Positions 54,901-63,312 of a stretch of 64,000 nt of DNA are shown here, piece after piece. The stretch lies in the NCBI RefSeq assembly GCF_900101265.1, contig NZ_FMZS01000005.1:248001-312000 (forward strand). Reading direction: 5' to 3'. A program made the position numbers and the translations under genes. Source of the stretch: Massilia sp. PDC64. GTDB taxonomy: Bacteria; Pseudomonadota; Gammaproteobacteria; Burkholderiales; Burkholderiaceae_D. Each line of letters starts with the position of its first letter. The stretch's first letter is position 1. The notes below the pieces were generated by a model. It did no database searches. It was given only the letters and a program-made list of their open reading frames with translations, and was not told where the DNA came from.

Positions 54901-56727
54901 GTGGCGGGCGACACCGTCACGGTCGGCGCGACCGGCGCCTTCGTCGACGCCAACGCGGGCAGCGGCAAGACGGTGCTCCTCGCCGGTACGTATGGCGGCG
55001 CGGATGCGGGCAACTACGCGATCGCGGGTCAGACGGCAACGCAGGCGGCGATCACGCCGAAGGCGCTGACCGTGTCCGGCCTCGCCGCCGCGGACAAGAC
55101 GTACGACGGCACGACCGCCGCCACGCTGACGGGCGGCACGCTCGTCGGCCTGGTGGGCAGCGAGACGCTCGTGCTGACGGGACTCACCGGCACGTTCGCG
55201 GACAAGAACGCGGGCATCGCCAAGACCGTCACGGTCGGCGGCGCGCTGGGCAACGGCACGGGTCGCGCGGCCAACTACAGCCTCGCGCTGCCGGGCGGCC
55301 TGACGGCGTCGATCGGCCGGAAGGCCGCCACCGTGGCGGGCATCACGGCGTCCGATAAAGTCTACGACGGCACGACGGCGGCGACGGTGTCGGCGGGCGG
55401 CGCCGCCGTCCAGGGCCTCGTCGCCGGCGACGACGTGCGCGTCGGGGCCACCGGCACGTTCGCGGACAAGAACGCGGGCAACGCCAGGACAGTGACGCTG
55501 GCGAACACGTTCGACGGCGCCGACGTCGACAACTATGCGATCACGGGCCAGTCCACGGCCGTCGCCGCCATCACGCCGAAGGCATTGACGGTGTCAGGCA
55601 TCACGGCGGCCAGCAAGACGTACGACGGCACGACGGTAGCCACGGTCGACAGCGCCAACGCGACGCTGGCGGGCCTCGTGGCCGGCGATACGGTGACGGT
55701 CGCCGCGACCGGCGCGTTCGTGGACCGCAATGCGGGCACCGGCAAGACCGTCGACCTGGCCGGCGCCCTGGGCGGCGCGGACGCGGGCAACTACGCGGCC
55801 ACGATCCAGCGCACGGCGACGGCCGACATCGCGCGCAAGGCACTCACCGTGACCGGCGCGGCCGTCGCCGGCAAGACGGCGGACGGCACGAAGACGGCGA
55901 CCCTGACGGCACCCGGCACGCTCGTGGGCACCATCGCGGGCGACAACGTGGCCGTAAGCGGCAGCGCGGCGACCGCGCAGTTCGCGCAGGCCACGGCCGG
56001 CACGGGCATCGCGGTGGACGTGAACGGCCTCGTGCTGACCGGCACGGACGCGGGCAATTATGCGTTCGCAGGCACCACGGCGACGACGGGCACGATCACT
56101 GCAGCGGCGACGCCGGTGCCGGCCCCAATCCCGGTCCCGACGCCGACCCCAGCCCCGGTTCCCACCCCGACCCCGGTCCCGACGCCGGAGCCGACACCGG
56201 TCGTTGTGACGCCGACGCCTGCGCCGACGCCGGAGCCGACGCCGGTCGTGGTGACGCCGACGCCTGCGCCGACGCCAGAACCGACGCCGGTCGTGGTGGC
56301 ACCGACGCCGGAACCGGCGCCCGTCGTCGTGACGCCGGCGCCCGTCCCGGCCCCGGCCCCGGCTCCCGTCCCCACGACCGCCTCGGTGGCGGCAGCCACG
56401 ATCGCCCCGCAGTCCCTGGGCCTTGCGCCCGTGCTGCCGGCGCCGGCCGTCGGCGGTCTCGCTTACCTCGCCGTCCCGGAGACGGGCGCCACGAACGTCA
56501 GCAGCGGCGGCGGCGCCAGCGCCAGCGCCGGTGCGACACCGGCCGCGGACGGGCAGGGCGGCGGCGATTCGACCGTCAGCGCGACCAACCGCAAGCAGTC
56601 GTCAAGCCAGGCGCTCGCCGCCGGCCGCGACGTCAAATTCCTGAACGTGCTCGTCGTGTCCGGCGGCATCCGCATGCCGGCGGCCGGCAGCGACCAGGCG
56701 GGCGGCAAGGACGCCGCGAACCCGTAA
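48910..56727 (+). CDS. Two-partner-secretion adhesin (TpsA) with YDG repeats
   Basis: A 2605-residue exoprotein of the filamentous hemagglutinin type. It begins (GTG start) with an extended signal peptide region ([20 protein letters not shown]) and a signal peptide to about residue 55, then the TPS secretion domain (about 58-320, with the NPNG motif at 139-142: [11 protein letters not shown]). Residues about 678-2397 hold 19 modules with YDGT-type cores plus one degenerate module, each about 80-90 residues. A Pro/Thr linker (about 2405-2480) and a short C-terminal domain follow. The transporter gene lies 17 bp downstream. It is probably exported by that TpsB and used for surface adhesion or biofilm. 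No toxin domain or cell-wall anchor is visible at the C-terminus. Confidence 0.92.
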   Translation: MNRIYRLVWNASKSVWQAVSELGSKRTKSSTGRARRRRQLALMALAASAAAADAADPLPTGGHVTAGQATLNYAGKTLTVNQGSNKAAIDWTGFSVGQGHTVNFVQPSSSAVALNRVLGTDASMIQGALNANGHVFLLNPNGVLFSPTAQVNVGGLLASTLAMSNDDFLAGRYHLQGASTQAVENRGQLRGGDVALVAARVVNNGEIAADKGNALLGAGSDVVVDFGGPVKLQVQKGALDALVDNGGAIRADGGTVLMTAKSAGELSGSVINNTGIVQARTLATGAQGQILLLGDMQTGTANVGGTLDASAPAGGNGGNIETSAAHVTTAPGLVVNAGAAAGKGGEWLVDPYDYTINAAGATTIANALNQGTSVTVTTQSSDTGFGTVASGSGDITVASPIAKTGGADASLTLRADRNIFVNSAITSTGGKLNLTLSSANAAGATTGGVNVGANLLSNGGTILIGGASGSASGGINFARNADASSAAVTVGQDVRILSTGGNITINGKTNLGSNSGSVDATKAGIYIKKGATILAGSGNLMMTGQSDGGVKEFGIGFQGGSGTLTTVGSAPGAGTVLINAVNTSTGNNITNDDRDAGAIGMVNYGSRDQITFQGPSVAAWLVYINGAPKPSAYTQAPQLSGCLNPFPNCGYLVVSGTNNSYLYASYQAVDMSTDPIYVLGASGGTKVYDGTTLATGMTFSSIGGPAGFTAASLSPTPVFNTSSKNVGTYGTLTPGATNPRNVASGGTTYAVGYFYNGDYTITRKALTPSAADKVYDGTTTAAVAMAGAVAGDNLTASGTGNFASKNVGTYSVSISNIVLGGADAGNYTLSGNSASATASITQRTVTLDATKTYDGSANFSTVSLGNLVAGEDLVASGIAANSADVADARYVSAITLANGATGLASNYRLPGLTAAAPGNTATITPKALTLTGLAASDKVYDGTTAAQLTGGTLSGLVGSESLTVSNVTGAFADKSVGTGKTVTLAGGTLTDGTGRASNYTLAQPAGVTASITPKGLTVSGITASDKTYDGTTAAAVSAAGATLQGLVAGDTVTVGATGAFADADAGTNKTVTLTSTHGGADASNYTFMDQATATAAITPKALTLTGLSASDKVYDGTTVATLTGATLSGLVGSETLNLSGLAGVFADKNAGTGKTVTVSGGSLADGTGRAANYSLTVPASVTGKITPKALSASGITASAKVYDGTTAATVSVNGATLGGAISGDDVALSASGAFADRNAGTGKTVALTTGLSGQDAANYTLGGQTTATAAITPKALTVSGITASDKAYDGTTAATVSSTNAQLAGLVGGDTVTVGATGTFADANAGTGKTVTLSSTHGGADVGNYAIADQASATAAITPKALTLTGLIASDKVYDGTTAAQLTGGTLSGMVGNETLNLGGLTGAFADKNAGTNKAVTVSGTIANGTGLASNYAIATPAGLSASITRKALTASGITASDKVYDGTTAATVSVNAATLGGAINGDDVALSASGVFADRNTGTGKAVALTTGLSGQDAANYTLGGQTTATAAITPKALTVSGITASDKAYDGTTAATVSTANAQLAGLVAGDSVTVGATGTFADSNAGTGKTVTLSSTHGGADVGNYAIADQASTTAAITPKALTLTGLTASDKVYDGTTAAQLTGGTLSGMVGNETLDLAGLTGAFADKNAGTNKAVTVSGTITNGTGLASNYAIATPAGLSASITRKALTASGITASDKVYDGTTAAAVSVNAATLGGAINGDNIGLSASGVFADRNAGTGKTVALTTGLSGQDAANYTLGGQTTATAAITPKALTVSGITASDKAYDGTTAATVSTTNAQLAGLVAGDTVTVGATGTFADANAGTGKTVTLSSTHGGADVGNYAIADQASTMAAITPKALTLTGLIASDKVYDGTTAARLVGGTLIGMVGNETLNLGGLTGAFADKNAGTNKAVTVSGTITNGTGLASNYAIATPAGLSASITPKALTVSGITAASKVYDGTTAATVSTAQAQLAGLVAGDTVTVGATGAFVDANAGSGKTVLLAGTYGGADAGNYAIAGQTATQAAITPKALTVSGLAAADKTYDGTTAATLTGGTLVGLVGSETLVLTGLTGTFADKNAGIAKTVTVGGALGNGTGRAANYSLALPGGLTASIGRKAATVAGITASDKVYDGTTAATVSAGGAAVQGLVAGDDVRVGATGTFADKNAGNARTVTLANTFDGADVDNYAITGQSTAVAAITPKALTVSGITAASKTYDGTTVATVDSANATLAGLVAGDTVTVAATGAFVDRNAGTGKTVDLAGALGGADAGNYAATIQRTATADIARKALTVTGAAVAGKTADGTKTATLTAPGTLVGTIAGDNVAVSGSAATAQFAQATAGTGIAVDVNGLVLTGTDAGNYAFAGTTATTGTITAAATPVPAPIPVPTPTPAPVPTPTPVPTPEPTPVVVTPTPAPTPEPTPVVVTPTPAPTPEPTPVVVAPTPEPAPVVVTPAPVPAPAPAPVPTTASVAAATIAPQSLGLAPVLPAPAVGGLAYLAVPETGATNVSSGGGASASAGATPAADGQGGGDSTVSATNRKQSSSQALAAGRDVKFLNVLVVSGGIRMPAAGSDQAGGKDAANP
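50940..56100 (+). repeat. Array of about 20 YDG modules in the adhesin
   Basis: Module cores carry YDGTT or a close variant, spaced about 80-87 codons apart, each ending with an AxI-T-x-KALT-like linker. Nineteen have YDG (the third is YDGSA); the last reads TADGTK and is degenerate. Modules belong to at least three subtypes called A, B and C here. Confidence 0.88.
52483..54813 (+). repeat. Three 777-bp higher-order repeats (module order C-A-B)
   Basis: Copies run 52483-53259, 53260-54036 and 54037-54813, exactly 777 bp (259 codons) each. Copies 2 and 3 are nearly identical. The first codons are GCGTCCGGCATCACC/GCGTCCGGCATCACG in all three. The block points to recent duplication of a three-module unit. 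Confidence 0.85.
56180..56320 (+). repeat. Pro/Thr linker of 45-bp units in the adhesin
   Basis: About three units encoding [15 protein letters not shown] repeat in tandem, the last diverged, between the YDG array and the C-terminal domain. Confidence 0.75.
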
Positions 56728-56744
56728 CCGAACAAACTGAACGC

Positions 56745-58379
56745 ATGACCCATCACCTGAAACTCCTGCCGCTGGCCCTGCTGGTCGCGGCCTCCCTGCC
56801 GGCCCTGGCGCAACAGACGTCGCTGCAGGAAAATGCGCGGCAATTGCCGCAGCCCCGCACGGGCACGGCGCCCGCCGTGCAGCCGGCGCCCGCAGCCGCC
56901 CCCGTGCAGGCGGGCGGCCAGCAGGTGACCCTGCGCCGCGTCGTCATCACCGGCAACACGCGCATCGGTAGCGCCGCGCTGCTGGCGGCCATCGGTCCCG
57001 TGGAAGGCAAGTCGTTCGACTTCGCCAGCCTCGAGGCCCTCGCCGCGCGCGTCACCGCGCATTACCAGCAGGCGGGCTATCCGTTCGCGCGCGCCTACCT
57101 GCCGCAGCAGGACCTGTCCAGCGGCGAGCTGCGCGTGGACGTGCTGGAAGGCCGCTACGGCAAGGTTCTCGCCCATGGCGAGCCGGCGTTCGTCGGTGGC
57201 GCGCAGGGCTTCCTGTCCGCCCTGCCGCACGGCGACATCATCGAGAGCGCCCGCCTCGAACGCGTCACGCTGCTGCTGGACGACCAGCCGGGCGTGCGCA
57301 CGGTGCCGCTCGTGCGGCCGGGGGAGGAGGTCGGCACCGGCGACCTGCTCGTCGAAGTGCAGCGCGACCACCGCTACAAGGGCGAGGCGGGCCTGGACAA
57401 CTACGGCACCCGCGCGACCGGGCGCATGCGCGCCCACGCGAGCGTCGACGTGGACAGCCCATTCATGCTGGGCGACCAGATTGCCGCGCAGGCGCTGTAC
57501 ACGGAAGAGGGCATGTGGTTCGGTTCCGTGGCGTATTCCGCGCCGCTGGGCTACAGCGGCCTGCGCGGCCGCGCCAGCTTCACCCACTCGTACTACGACC
57601 TCGCGGGCAGCTTTGCCGCACTGGGCGCGCGCGGCACGGCGGACGTGGCGAGCGTGGGCCTGTCGTACCCGATCGTGCGTTCGCAGGTGCGCAACCTGAT
57701 CCTGTCGGCCAGCGTCGACCACAAGCGCCTGCACGACCGCCAGGATGCGACGCAGACGGACACGCAGAAATCCAGCACCGTCGTCCCCGTCACGCTGTCG
57801 TTCGACGTGCGCGACCAGTTCATCCACGCGGGCATCACGTTCGGGGCGCTCAGCTGGACCCGCGGCAAGCTGGGCATGAACGGGGACACGCAGGCCATCG
57901 ACGCGGCCAGCGCCCGTTCGGCGGGCAGCTTCAACCGGTTCAACCTGGACCTCGCGCGCATCCAGTCGCTCAACGACCGCCTGGACGTGTACGCCCGCGT
58001 GTCGGCGCAGTGGACGGGCCACAACCTCGATTCGTCGGAAAAGCTGGGCCTCGGCGGCGTGAACGGCGTGCGCGCGTATCCGAACGGCGAAGGCTATGGC
58101 GACATGGGCTGGGTGGCACAGACGGAAGTCCGCTACGCGGTGGGCGCCGTGGTGCCGTTCCTGTTCTACGACGCGGGCCGCGTCACCTTGAACAAGTCGC
58201 CGTGGACCACGCTGGACAATCACCGTTCCCTGGGCGGCGGCGGCATCGGCCTGCGTTATGCGCGCGATGCGTGGACGGCCGGCGTCACGGTGGCGTGGCG
58301 TGCGCACGGCGGGGCGTCGCAGACGGACGATTCCGCCCAATCGCCCACGGTGCTGGCGAACGTCGCGTACCGCTTTTAA
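56745..58379 (+). CDS. TpsB outer-membrane transporter (FhaC/ShlB/HecB family)
   Basis: A 544-residue outer-membrane protein that secretes the adhesin upstream. Signal peptide about 1-22 (ALPALAQ), a POTRA-type region (about 60-210; VTLRRVVITGNTRIGSAALL and AYLPQQDLSSGELRVDVLEGRYG), then the 16-strand barrel. Barrel motifs LGGVNGVRAYPNGEGYGDMG (the conserved loop with RAYP) and a C-terminal aromatic (AYRF, ending in F) are seen. The Pro/Ala linker after the signal is a plug-helix region. The start is 17 bp after the adhesin stop. Confidence 0.92.
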   Translation: MTHHLKLLPLALLVAASLPALAQQTSLQENARQLPQPRTGTAPAVQPAPAAAPVQAGGQQVTLRRVVITGNTRIGSAALLAAIGPVEGKSFDFASLEALAARVTAHYQQAGYPFARAYLPQQDLSSGELRVDVLEGRYGKVLAHGEPAFVGGAQGFLSALPHGDIIESARLERVTLLLDDQPGVRTVPLVRPGEEVGTGDLLVEVQRDHRYKGEAGLDNYGTRATGRMRAHASVDVDSPFMLGDQIAAQALYTEEGMWFGSVAYSAPLGYSGLRGRASFTHSYYDLAGSFAALGARGTADVASVGLSYPIVRSQVRNLILSASVDHKRLHDRQDATQTDTQKSSTVVPVTLSFDVRDQFIHAGITFGALSWTRGKLGMNGDTQAIDAASARSAGSFNRFNLDLARIQSLNDRLDVYARVSAQWTGHNLDSSEKLGLGGVNGVRAYPNGEGYGDMGWVAQTEVRYAVGAVVPFLFYDAGRVTLNKSPWTTLDNHRSLGGGGIGLRYARDAWTAGVTVAWRAHGGASQTDDSAQSPTVLANVAYRF

Positions 58380-58496
58380 GCTGAACCCTTAAGAATAGTT
58401 CAGGCCGGCGGAACGGCAAATTGATTCTGTCAATGCCGTACCGCCGCGCGATCTAAAAAATCATCGGCAGAGCGCGCCGCACAGGCATATGCTTGA

Positions 58497-58510
58497 TTTG
58501 CATATACATA
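58497..58510 (+). promoter_or_regulatory. 14-bp motif shared with the adhesin upstream region (copy 2)
   Basis: TTTGCATATACATA ends 14 bp before the start of the His-rich small gene and is identical to 48641-48654. Confidence 0.5.
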
Positions 58511-58524
58511 TAGCGGAGACAACG

Positions 58525-58746
58525 ATGAAATTCGGAATGCAACCCGGCCGCGTAAAAGCTCATCTGCACCTGTCGCACATCCACCGCCCGCATTTCCACA
58601 TGCCGCACATGATGCACCGCGACTGGCATGCGTTCGAGCCCGTCCTGCGCGTCGCGCAGATCATCCTGCTGGTCGTGCTGGCCCTGCCGTTCGCGCAGTT
58701 CGTCGCGAAGACGATCGTGTGGGCGTTCAGGACACTGTTCGGCTGA
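58525..58746 (+). CDS. Small histidine-rich single-pass membrane protein
   Basis: A 73-residue protein. Nine His lie in residues 13-35 (HLHLSHIHRPHFHMPHMMHR plus H35), followed by one predicted transmembrane helix (about 43-65; VAQIILLVVLALPFAQFVA) and a short basic tail. The His pattern suggests metal binding. GCGGAGA about 8 bp before the ATG supports the start over an earlier ATG at 58489. I do not recognise the family. The gene follows the tpsB gene by 145 bp and carries the 14-bp motif in its leader, so it may be regulated with the adhesin. Confidence 0.65.
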   Translation: MKFGMQPGRVKAHLHLSHIHRPHFHMPHMMHRDWHAFEPVLRVAQIILLVVLALPFAQFVAKTIVWAFRTLFG

Positions 58747-58835
58747 GTCGGTCAGCGAATCGATCAGCGAATTGAGCCGCGCAAGCGGCGCGGCTGCTTT
58801 AGCATGAACCGGATCTGACCACGATCCGGACCACC

Positions 58836-60122
58836 ATGCCATTGCCTTCTTCTGCCTCGCGCCGCCGTTTCGCTTTCTCGTTGTTGACCGTGCCGTTCTG
58901 GTGCCATGCCGCGCCAAGCGGTCGACGCGTCTCGATCCTCGATACCGGCGCCGTCGCCGACGGCGCCACGGTCAATACGCGCGCCATTCAGGCCGCCATC
59001 GACCGCCTGGCCGGGCAGGGCGGCGGCACCGTCGTCGTGCCCGCGGGAGTGTTCGTCAGCGGCGCGCTGTTCCTCAAGCCGCATGTCCACCTGCACCTCG
59101 ACAAGGGCGCCGTGCTGCGCTGCTCGACGGACATGCGGCACTTCCCCGTCCAGCGTACGCGCATCGAGGGGCACTTCGAAGAACGCTTCAATCCGGGCCT
59201 GATCAACGCGGCGGGCTGTGACGGTTTGTCGATCACGGGCGAAGGCACGCTCGACGGGGCCGGCCGTCCGATCTGGGACCGGTTCTGGACGCTGCGCAAC
59301 GCGGCGAAGGACAAGGGCAACTTCCGCAACCTGGACGTCCCGCGCGCACGACTGGCCGTCATCGAAGGGTGTCGCGGCGTGACGGTCGACGGCATCACCT
59401 TCAAGGATTCGCAGTTCTGGAACCTGCACCTGTACCGCTGCCGCGACGTGGTCGTCAGGAATGCCGCCTTCGAGGTACCGGACGACTACAAGCAGGCTCC
59501 CAGCACGGACGGCATCGACATCGACAGTTGCCAGGACGTCCTCGTCGACGGCTGCCGTTTCTCCGTGACGGACGACTGCATCGCCGCGAAGGGCACGAAG
59601 GGTCCGCATGCGCTCGAGGACAAGGACAGCCCGCCGACGGAACGGATCCGCGTGCGCAACTGCACCTTCCGGCGCGGCCATGCGCTGTTCACGTGCGGGA
59701 GCGAGGCGACCGTCGTGCGCGACGTCGTCGTCGAACATTGCCGCGTGCAGGACGTGGGCGCCATCGCGCACCTGAAGCTGCGGCCGGACACGCCGCAGCG
59801 CTACGAGGACATCGCGTTCCGCGACCTCGTGCTGGATTCCGGCAAGGGCGAGATCGTGGCGATCCGGCCGTGGAGCCAGTACTTCGACCTGAAGGGCGAG
59901 GCGCCGCCGCATTCGGTCGTGCGGGGCCTCGTGCTGGACGGCCTCCGCGGCCGGTTCGGCGCCTTCGGCATCGTCGCGCCGAATCCGGGCCAGACCGACA
60001 TCGGCGGGATCGTGCTGCGGAATATGAATCTGCAACTAACCGACGAGCGGCTGCAGGTAAAAGACGCGGGCAAGCCGGTGGTGGAGAACGTCGTCGTCAA
60101 CGGCAAGCCCTACGCCGCGTAG
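58836..60122 (+). CDS. Exported glycoside hydrolase family 28 protein (polygalacturonase-like)
   Basis: A 428-residue right-handed beta-helix enzyme with a probable signal peptide (residues 1-26; FAFSLLTVPFWCHAAPS). GH28 catalytic motifs are present in variant form: STDGIDIDSCQDV (canonical NTDGID), SVTDDCIAAKG (canonical DDCIAIK) and HALFTCGSE (canonical GHGxSxGS). The third motif differs, so the substrate may not be homogalacturonan; relatives act on rhamnogalacturonan or xylogalacturonan. The stop codon lies within a 10-bp hairpin. The convergent gudD gene may process hexuronate-derived glucarate. Confidence 0.8.
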   Translation: MPLPSSASRRRFAFSLLTVPFWCHAAPSGRRVSILDTGAVADGATVNTRAIQAAIDRLAGQGGGTVVVPAGVFVSGALFLKPHVHLHLDKGAVLRCSTDMRHFPVQRTRIEGHFEERFNPGLINAAGCDGLSITGEGTLDGAGRPIWDRFWTLRNAAKDKGNFRNLDVPRARLAVIEGCRGVTVDGITFKDSQFWNLHLYRCRDVVVRNAAFEVPDDYKQAPSTDGIDIDSCQDVLVDGCRFSVTDDCIAAKGTKGPHALEDKDSPPTERIRVRNCTFRRGHALFTCGSEATVVRDVVVEHCRVQDVGAIAHLKLRPDTPQRYEDIAFRDLVLDSGKGEIVAIRPWSQYFDLKGEAPPHSVVRGLVLDGLRGRFGAFGIVAPNPGQTDIGGIVLRNMNLQLTDERLQVKDAGKPVVENVVVNGKPYAA

Positions 60123-60129
60123 GGCTTGC
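60103..60129. terminator. Perfect hairpin shared by the GH28 and gudD 3' ends
   Basis: A 10-bp perfect stem (GCAAGCCCTA / TAGGGCTTGC) with a 7-nt loop overlaps the GH28 stop and lies 12 bp beyond the gudD stop. No long T-run follows, but its place between convergent genes suggests a bidirectional terminator. Confidence 0.6.
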
Positions 60130-60140
60130 GGGTTCCTCGA

Positions 60141-61481
60141 TCAGCGCACCAGGCAGGGGCGCTTGTTGTCGAACTTCCAGCCGGGGATCAGGAACTGCAT
60201 CGCGACGGCGTCGTCGCGCGCGCCCAGGCCCATGTTTTTATAGGCCTGGTGCGCTTTTTCCAGCTCCGCCTCGTCGAGCTCGATGCCGAGGCCCGGTTTG
60301 GCCGGGACGTGCACGAGGCCGCCCTCGATCTTCAGCGGTTCCTTCGTCAGGCGCTGGCCGTCCTGCCAGATCCAGTGGGTGTCGATCGCCGTGACCTTGC
60401 CTGGCGCCGCCGCGCCCACGTGCGTGAACATGGCGAGCGAGATGTCGAAGTGGTTGTTCGAGTGCGAGCCCCACGTCAGGCCGAACATCTGGCACAGCTG
60501 CGCCACGCGCACGGAGCCCTGCATCGTCCAGAAGTGCGGATCCGCGAGCGGGATGTCGACCGATTGCAGCTGGATCGAGTGGGCCATCTGGCGCCAGTCC
60601 GTCGCGATCATGTTGGTTGCCGTCGGCAGGCCCGTGGCGCGGCGGAACTCCGCCATCACTTCGCGGCCCGAGAAGCCGTTCTCCGCGCCGCACGGGTCTT
60701 CCGCGTACGCGAGGATGCCGTGCTTGTCGCGGCACACGCGGATCGCTTCCTGCAGCGACCAGGCGCCGTTCGGGTCGAGCGTGATGCGCGCGTCCGGGAA
60801 GCGTTCGTGCATCGCGATGACGGCGTCCATCTCTTCGTCGGCGGAAAAGACGCCGCCCTTCAGCTTGAAATCGTTGAAGCCGTAGCGCTCGCGCGCGGCC
60901 TCGCACAGGCGCAGGACGGCGTCAGGCGTCAGGGCTTCCTCGTTACGGAGGCGCAGCCAGTCGTCGCCGGCATCCGGCTCGCTGCGGTAGGCGAGGTCGG
61001 TTTTCCTGCGGTCGCCCACGTAGAACAGATAGCCCAGCATTTCGACGGCGTCGCGCTGCATGCCTTCGCCCAGCAGCGCGGCGACGGGCACACCCATGAA
61101 CTGGCCCAGCAGGTCGAGCAGGGCGGATTCCACGGCCGTGACGGCGTGGATGGTCGTGCGCAGGTCGAACGTCTGCTGGCCACGGCCGCCCGCGTCGCGG
61201 TCGGCGAAGGCGGTGCGCATCGCGTTCAGGACGTTGTTGTACTCGCCCAGCGTCTTGCCGACGACGAGGGGGCGTGCGTCTTCGATGGTCTGGCGGATCT
61301 TCTCGCCGCCGGGCACCTCGCCGAGGCCCGTGTTGCCCGCGCTGTCCTTGAGGATGACGATGTTGCGGGTGAACCAGGGGCCGTGCGCGCCGGACAGGTT
61401 CAGCAGCATGCTGTCCTGGCCGGCGACGGGGACGACGCGCAGTTCGGTAATGATGGGGGCGTTGGTCACGGTGCTGTTCAT
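60141..61481 (-). CDS. gudD: Glucarate dehydratase
   Basis: A 446-residue enolase-superfamily enzyme that dehydrates D-glucarate (and L-idarate) to 5-keto-4-deoxyglucarate. The catalytic KxK ([11 protein letters not shown]), metal ligands in LDPNGAW and YAEDPCG, and the catalytic His region [15 protein letters not shown] are all present, as is the N-terminal capping domain ([22 protein letters not shown]). At 446 residues it is full length. It starts 93 bp downstream of a LysR gene on the same strand, so that LysR is the likely regulator. Confidence 0.95.
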   Translation of the reverse strand: MNSTVTNAPIITELRVVPVAGQDSMLLNLSGAHGPWFTRNIVILKDSAGNTGLGEVPGGEKIRQTIEDARPLVVGKTLGEYNNVLNAMRTAFADRDAGGRGQQTFDLRTTIHAVTAVESALLDLLGQFMGVPVAALLGEGMQRDAVEMLGYLFYVGDRRKTDLAYRSEPDAGDDWLRLRNEEALTPDAVLRLCEAARERYGFNDFKLKGGVFSADEEMDAVIAMHERFPDARITLDPNGAWSLQEAIRVCRDKHGILAYAEDPCGAENGFSGREVMAEFRRATGLPTATNMIATDWRQMAHSIQLQSVDIPLADPHFWTMQGSVRVAQLCQMFGLTWGSHSNNHFDISLAMFTHVGAAAPGKVTAIDTHWIWQDGQRLTKEPLKIEGGLVHVPAKPGLGIELDEAELEKAHQAYKNMGLGARDDAVAMQFLIPGWKFDNKRPCLVR

Positions 61482-61574
61482 GTTCGCTTCATGTTAAGAA
61501 TCACTCGTGGATGATAGTCTCCCATCGATTCAGCATCAAACCAAATTAGGATGCGAAGGATTCAAGAATTGAAT

Positions 61575-62459
61575 TCATGGCGTCCGAAAGCTCGGCAAAA
61601 CCTCATCCAGGAACAGTTGCAGCACCGGGTTGTCATGATTGCGGCGGTAGGTGCACACGGTGTCGACGGGCTCGGTGGCGACCCGGCGCATGACGATGCC
61701 GTCGAATTTCAGCCGGGAGGCCCCTTCCGCGATGAGGGCGGCGCCGATCCCGGCGCGCACCAGCGCCAGCATCGTGTGCACCTGCCCGATGTGCTCGACG
61801 ACGTCCGGCACGACGCCCTCCCGGGCGAAGCGTTCGCTCAGCATCTGGTAGAACGGCCGCGCCTCGTACGGCGAATACATGACGAACGGGCGGCCGTGCA
61901 GGTCGGCCAGCGTCGGTTCCAGGGGCCACCGGTCGGCCTCGCTCTCGTGGATGGCCAGCATCAGGGCTTCCGTCGCGATCAGCTGGCTGTCGAGGTCCCC
62001 GCTGACGGGGTGCGGGCGCATCAGGCCCAGGTCCAGTTCGCCCGCGTTCAGCGCTTCCACCTGCATCGTGCTGACGAGTTCCTTCAACGTCAGCGATACG
62101 CCCGGCGAGCGCTCGCGCAGGCGGCGCACGACTTCCGGCAGCAGGCTGTAGCCGGACGCCGACGTGAAGCCGATGGCGAGGCTGCCCTGTTCGCCCTTCG
62201 CGGCCCGGCGCGCGGCGAACATCGCTTCTTCCGCGATCCGGAGAATGCGCGCCGCTTCCGGAAAAAACGCCTTGCCGGCGGCCGTGAGCCTGACCGTGCG
62301 GCTGTTGCGCTCGAGGAGCAGGGCGCCGACATGGTGTTCCAGCAGGCGGATCTGGCGGCTCAGCGGGGGCTGCGTCATGTTCAGGCGTTCCGCCGCGCGG
62401 CTGAAATGCAATTCCTCGGCGACGGCGACGAAGCAGCGGAGCTGGCTGATCTCGAACAT
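61575..62459 (-). CDS. LysR family transcriptional regulator
   Basis: A 294-residue regulator with helix-turn-helix ELHFSRAAERLNMTQPPLSRQIRLLEHHVG (about 15-45) and an effector-binding domain. The AERLNMTQPPLSRQI type is typical of regulators of aromatic and sugar-acid catabolism. The start at 62459 (MFEISQLRCF) is the family start; a longer frame reads into the divergent SDR gene. It lies upstream of gudD and divergent from the SDR gene (110 bp), so it may control both. Confidence 0.9.
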   Translation of the reverse strand: MFEISQLRCFVAVAEELHFSRAAERLNMTQPPLSRQIRLLEHHVGALLLERNSRTVRLTAAGKAFFPEAARILRIAEEAMFAARRAAKGEQGSLAIGFTSASGYSLLPEVVRRLRERSPGVSLTLKELVSTMQVEALNAGELDLGLMRPHPVSGDLDSQLIATEALMLAIHESEADRWPLEPTLADLHGRPFVMYSPYEARPFYQMLSERFAREGVVPDVVEHIGQVHTMLALVRAGIGAALIAEGASRLKFDGIVMRRVATEPVDTVCTYRRNHDNPVLQLFLDEVLPSFRTP

Positions 62460-62568
62460 GGATATCCTGGGCGATGGTTGGCGACGATCGCGATTATGAC
62501 CGATGCGCCGCCCATCCGGCCGCCCGTGGTATCGTCGTGCCGGATCGGGACAGGCACAGGAGGGAACC

Positions 62569-63309
62569 ATGGCTTTCGACCAGCGCGTCGCCATCGTCAC
62601 CGGCGCGTCCGGCGGCATCGGCCGGGCCACCGTGCGGCGCCTGCTGCAGGACGGCGCCCGCGTGATGCTCGCCGGCCTGCACCAGGACCGCCTCGATGCC
62701 ACTCGCGCCGACCTGGGCGAGGAGTTCGATCCCGCGCGCATGGCCACCATCGCGTGCGACGTGTCGCGCGAAGACCAGGTGATCGCTGCCGTGGATGCGA
62801 CGATCCGGCAGTTCGGCGGCTGGGACTATGTCGTCAACAACGCGGGCACGATGCTGTTCAAGAAGATCGAGGAACAGACGGAGCAGGACTGGCGCGGCAT
62901 CCTCGACGTCGACCTGCTGGGCGCCTTCTTCTTCACCAAGCAGGCTTTCCTGCGCATGCGCCGGGGCGGGGCCATCGTCAACGTGTCCAGCGTGCACGCG
63001 GTCGAGACCGAGCCCCTCGTCGCGCCGTATGCGGCCGCGAAGGCGGCCTTGCTGTCCCTCACGCGTTCGGCCGCGCTGGAGGGCAAGGCCAAGGGCATCC
63101 GCGTGAACGCCGTGCTGCCCGGCGCCGTCGACACGCCCATGTTGTGGGACAACCCGAACGTGAAGGCGGGCGTTGAAGTGATCGACAAGGCCGACGTGGG
63201 CGCGCCCGAGGATCTTGCCGCCGCCATCGCATTCCTCCTCACGGACGAGGCTCGCTTCGTCGATGGCGCGTCGCTGCGGGTCGATGGCGCGCGGCTGGCG
63301 CGGCTCTAG
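62569..63309 (+). CDS. Classical short-chain dehydrogenase/reductase
   Basis: A 246-residue NAD(P)-dependent oxidoreductase. Cofactor motif TGASGGIG (about 12-19), NNAG, catalytic Ser in NVSSVHAVE and YAAAK (catalytic Tyr/Lys) are present. The C-terminal FLLTDEARFVDGASLRVDGA matches the FabG-like group. AGGAGGG precedes the start at 62569. It is divergent from the LysR gene next to gudD and could act in sugar-acid metabolism, but classical SDR sequence does not reveal the substrate; it does not look like the extended-type uronate dehydrogenase. Confidence 0.87.
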   Translation: MAFDQRVAIVTGASGGIGRATVRRLLQDGARVMLAGLHQDRLDATRADLGEEFDPARMATIACDVSREDQVIAAVDATIRQFGGWDYVVNNAGTMLFKKIEEQTEQDWRGILDVDLLGAFFFTKQAFLRMRRGGAIVNVSSVHAVETEPLVAPYAAAKAALLSLTRSAALEGKAKGIRVNAVLPGAVDTPMLWDNPNVKAGVEVIDKADVGAPEDLAAAIAFLLTDEARFVDGASLRVDGARLARL

Positions 63310-63312
63310 GAT

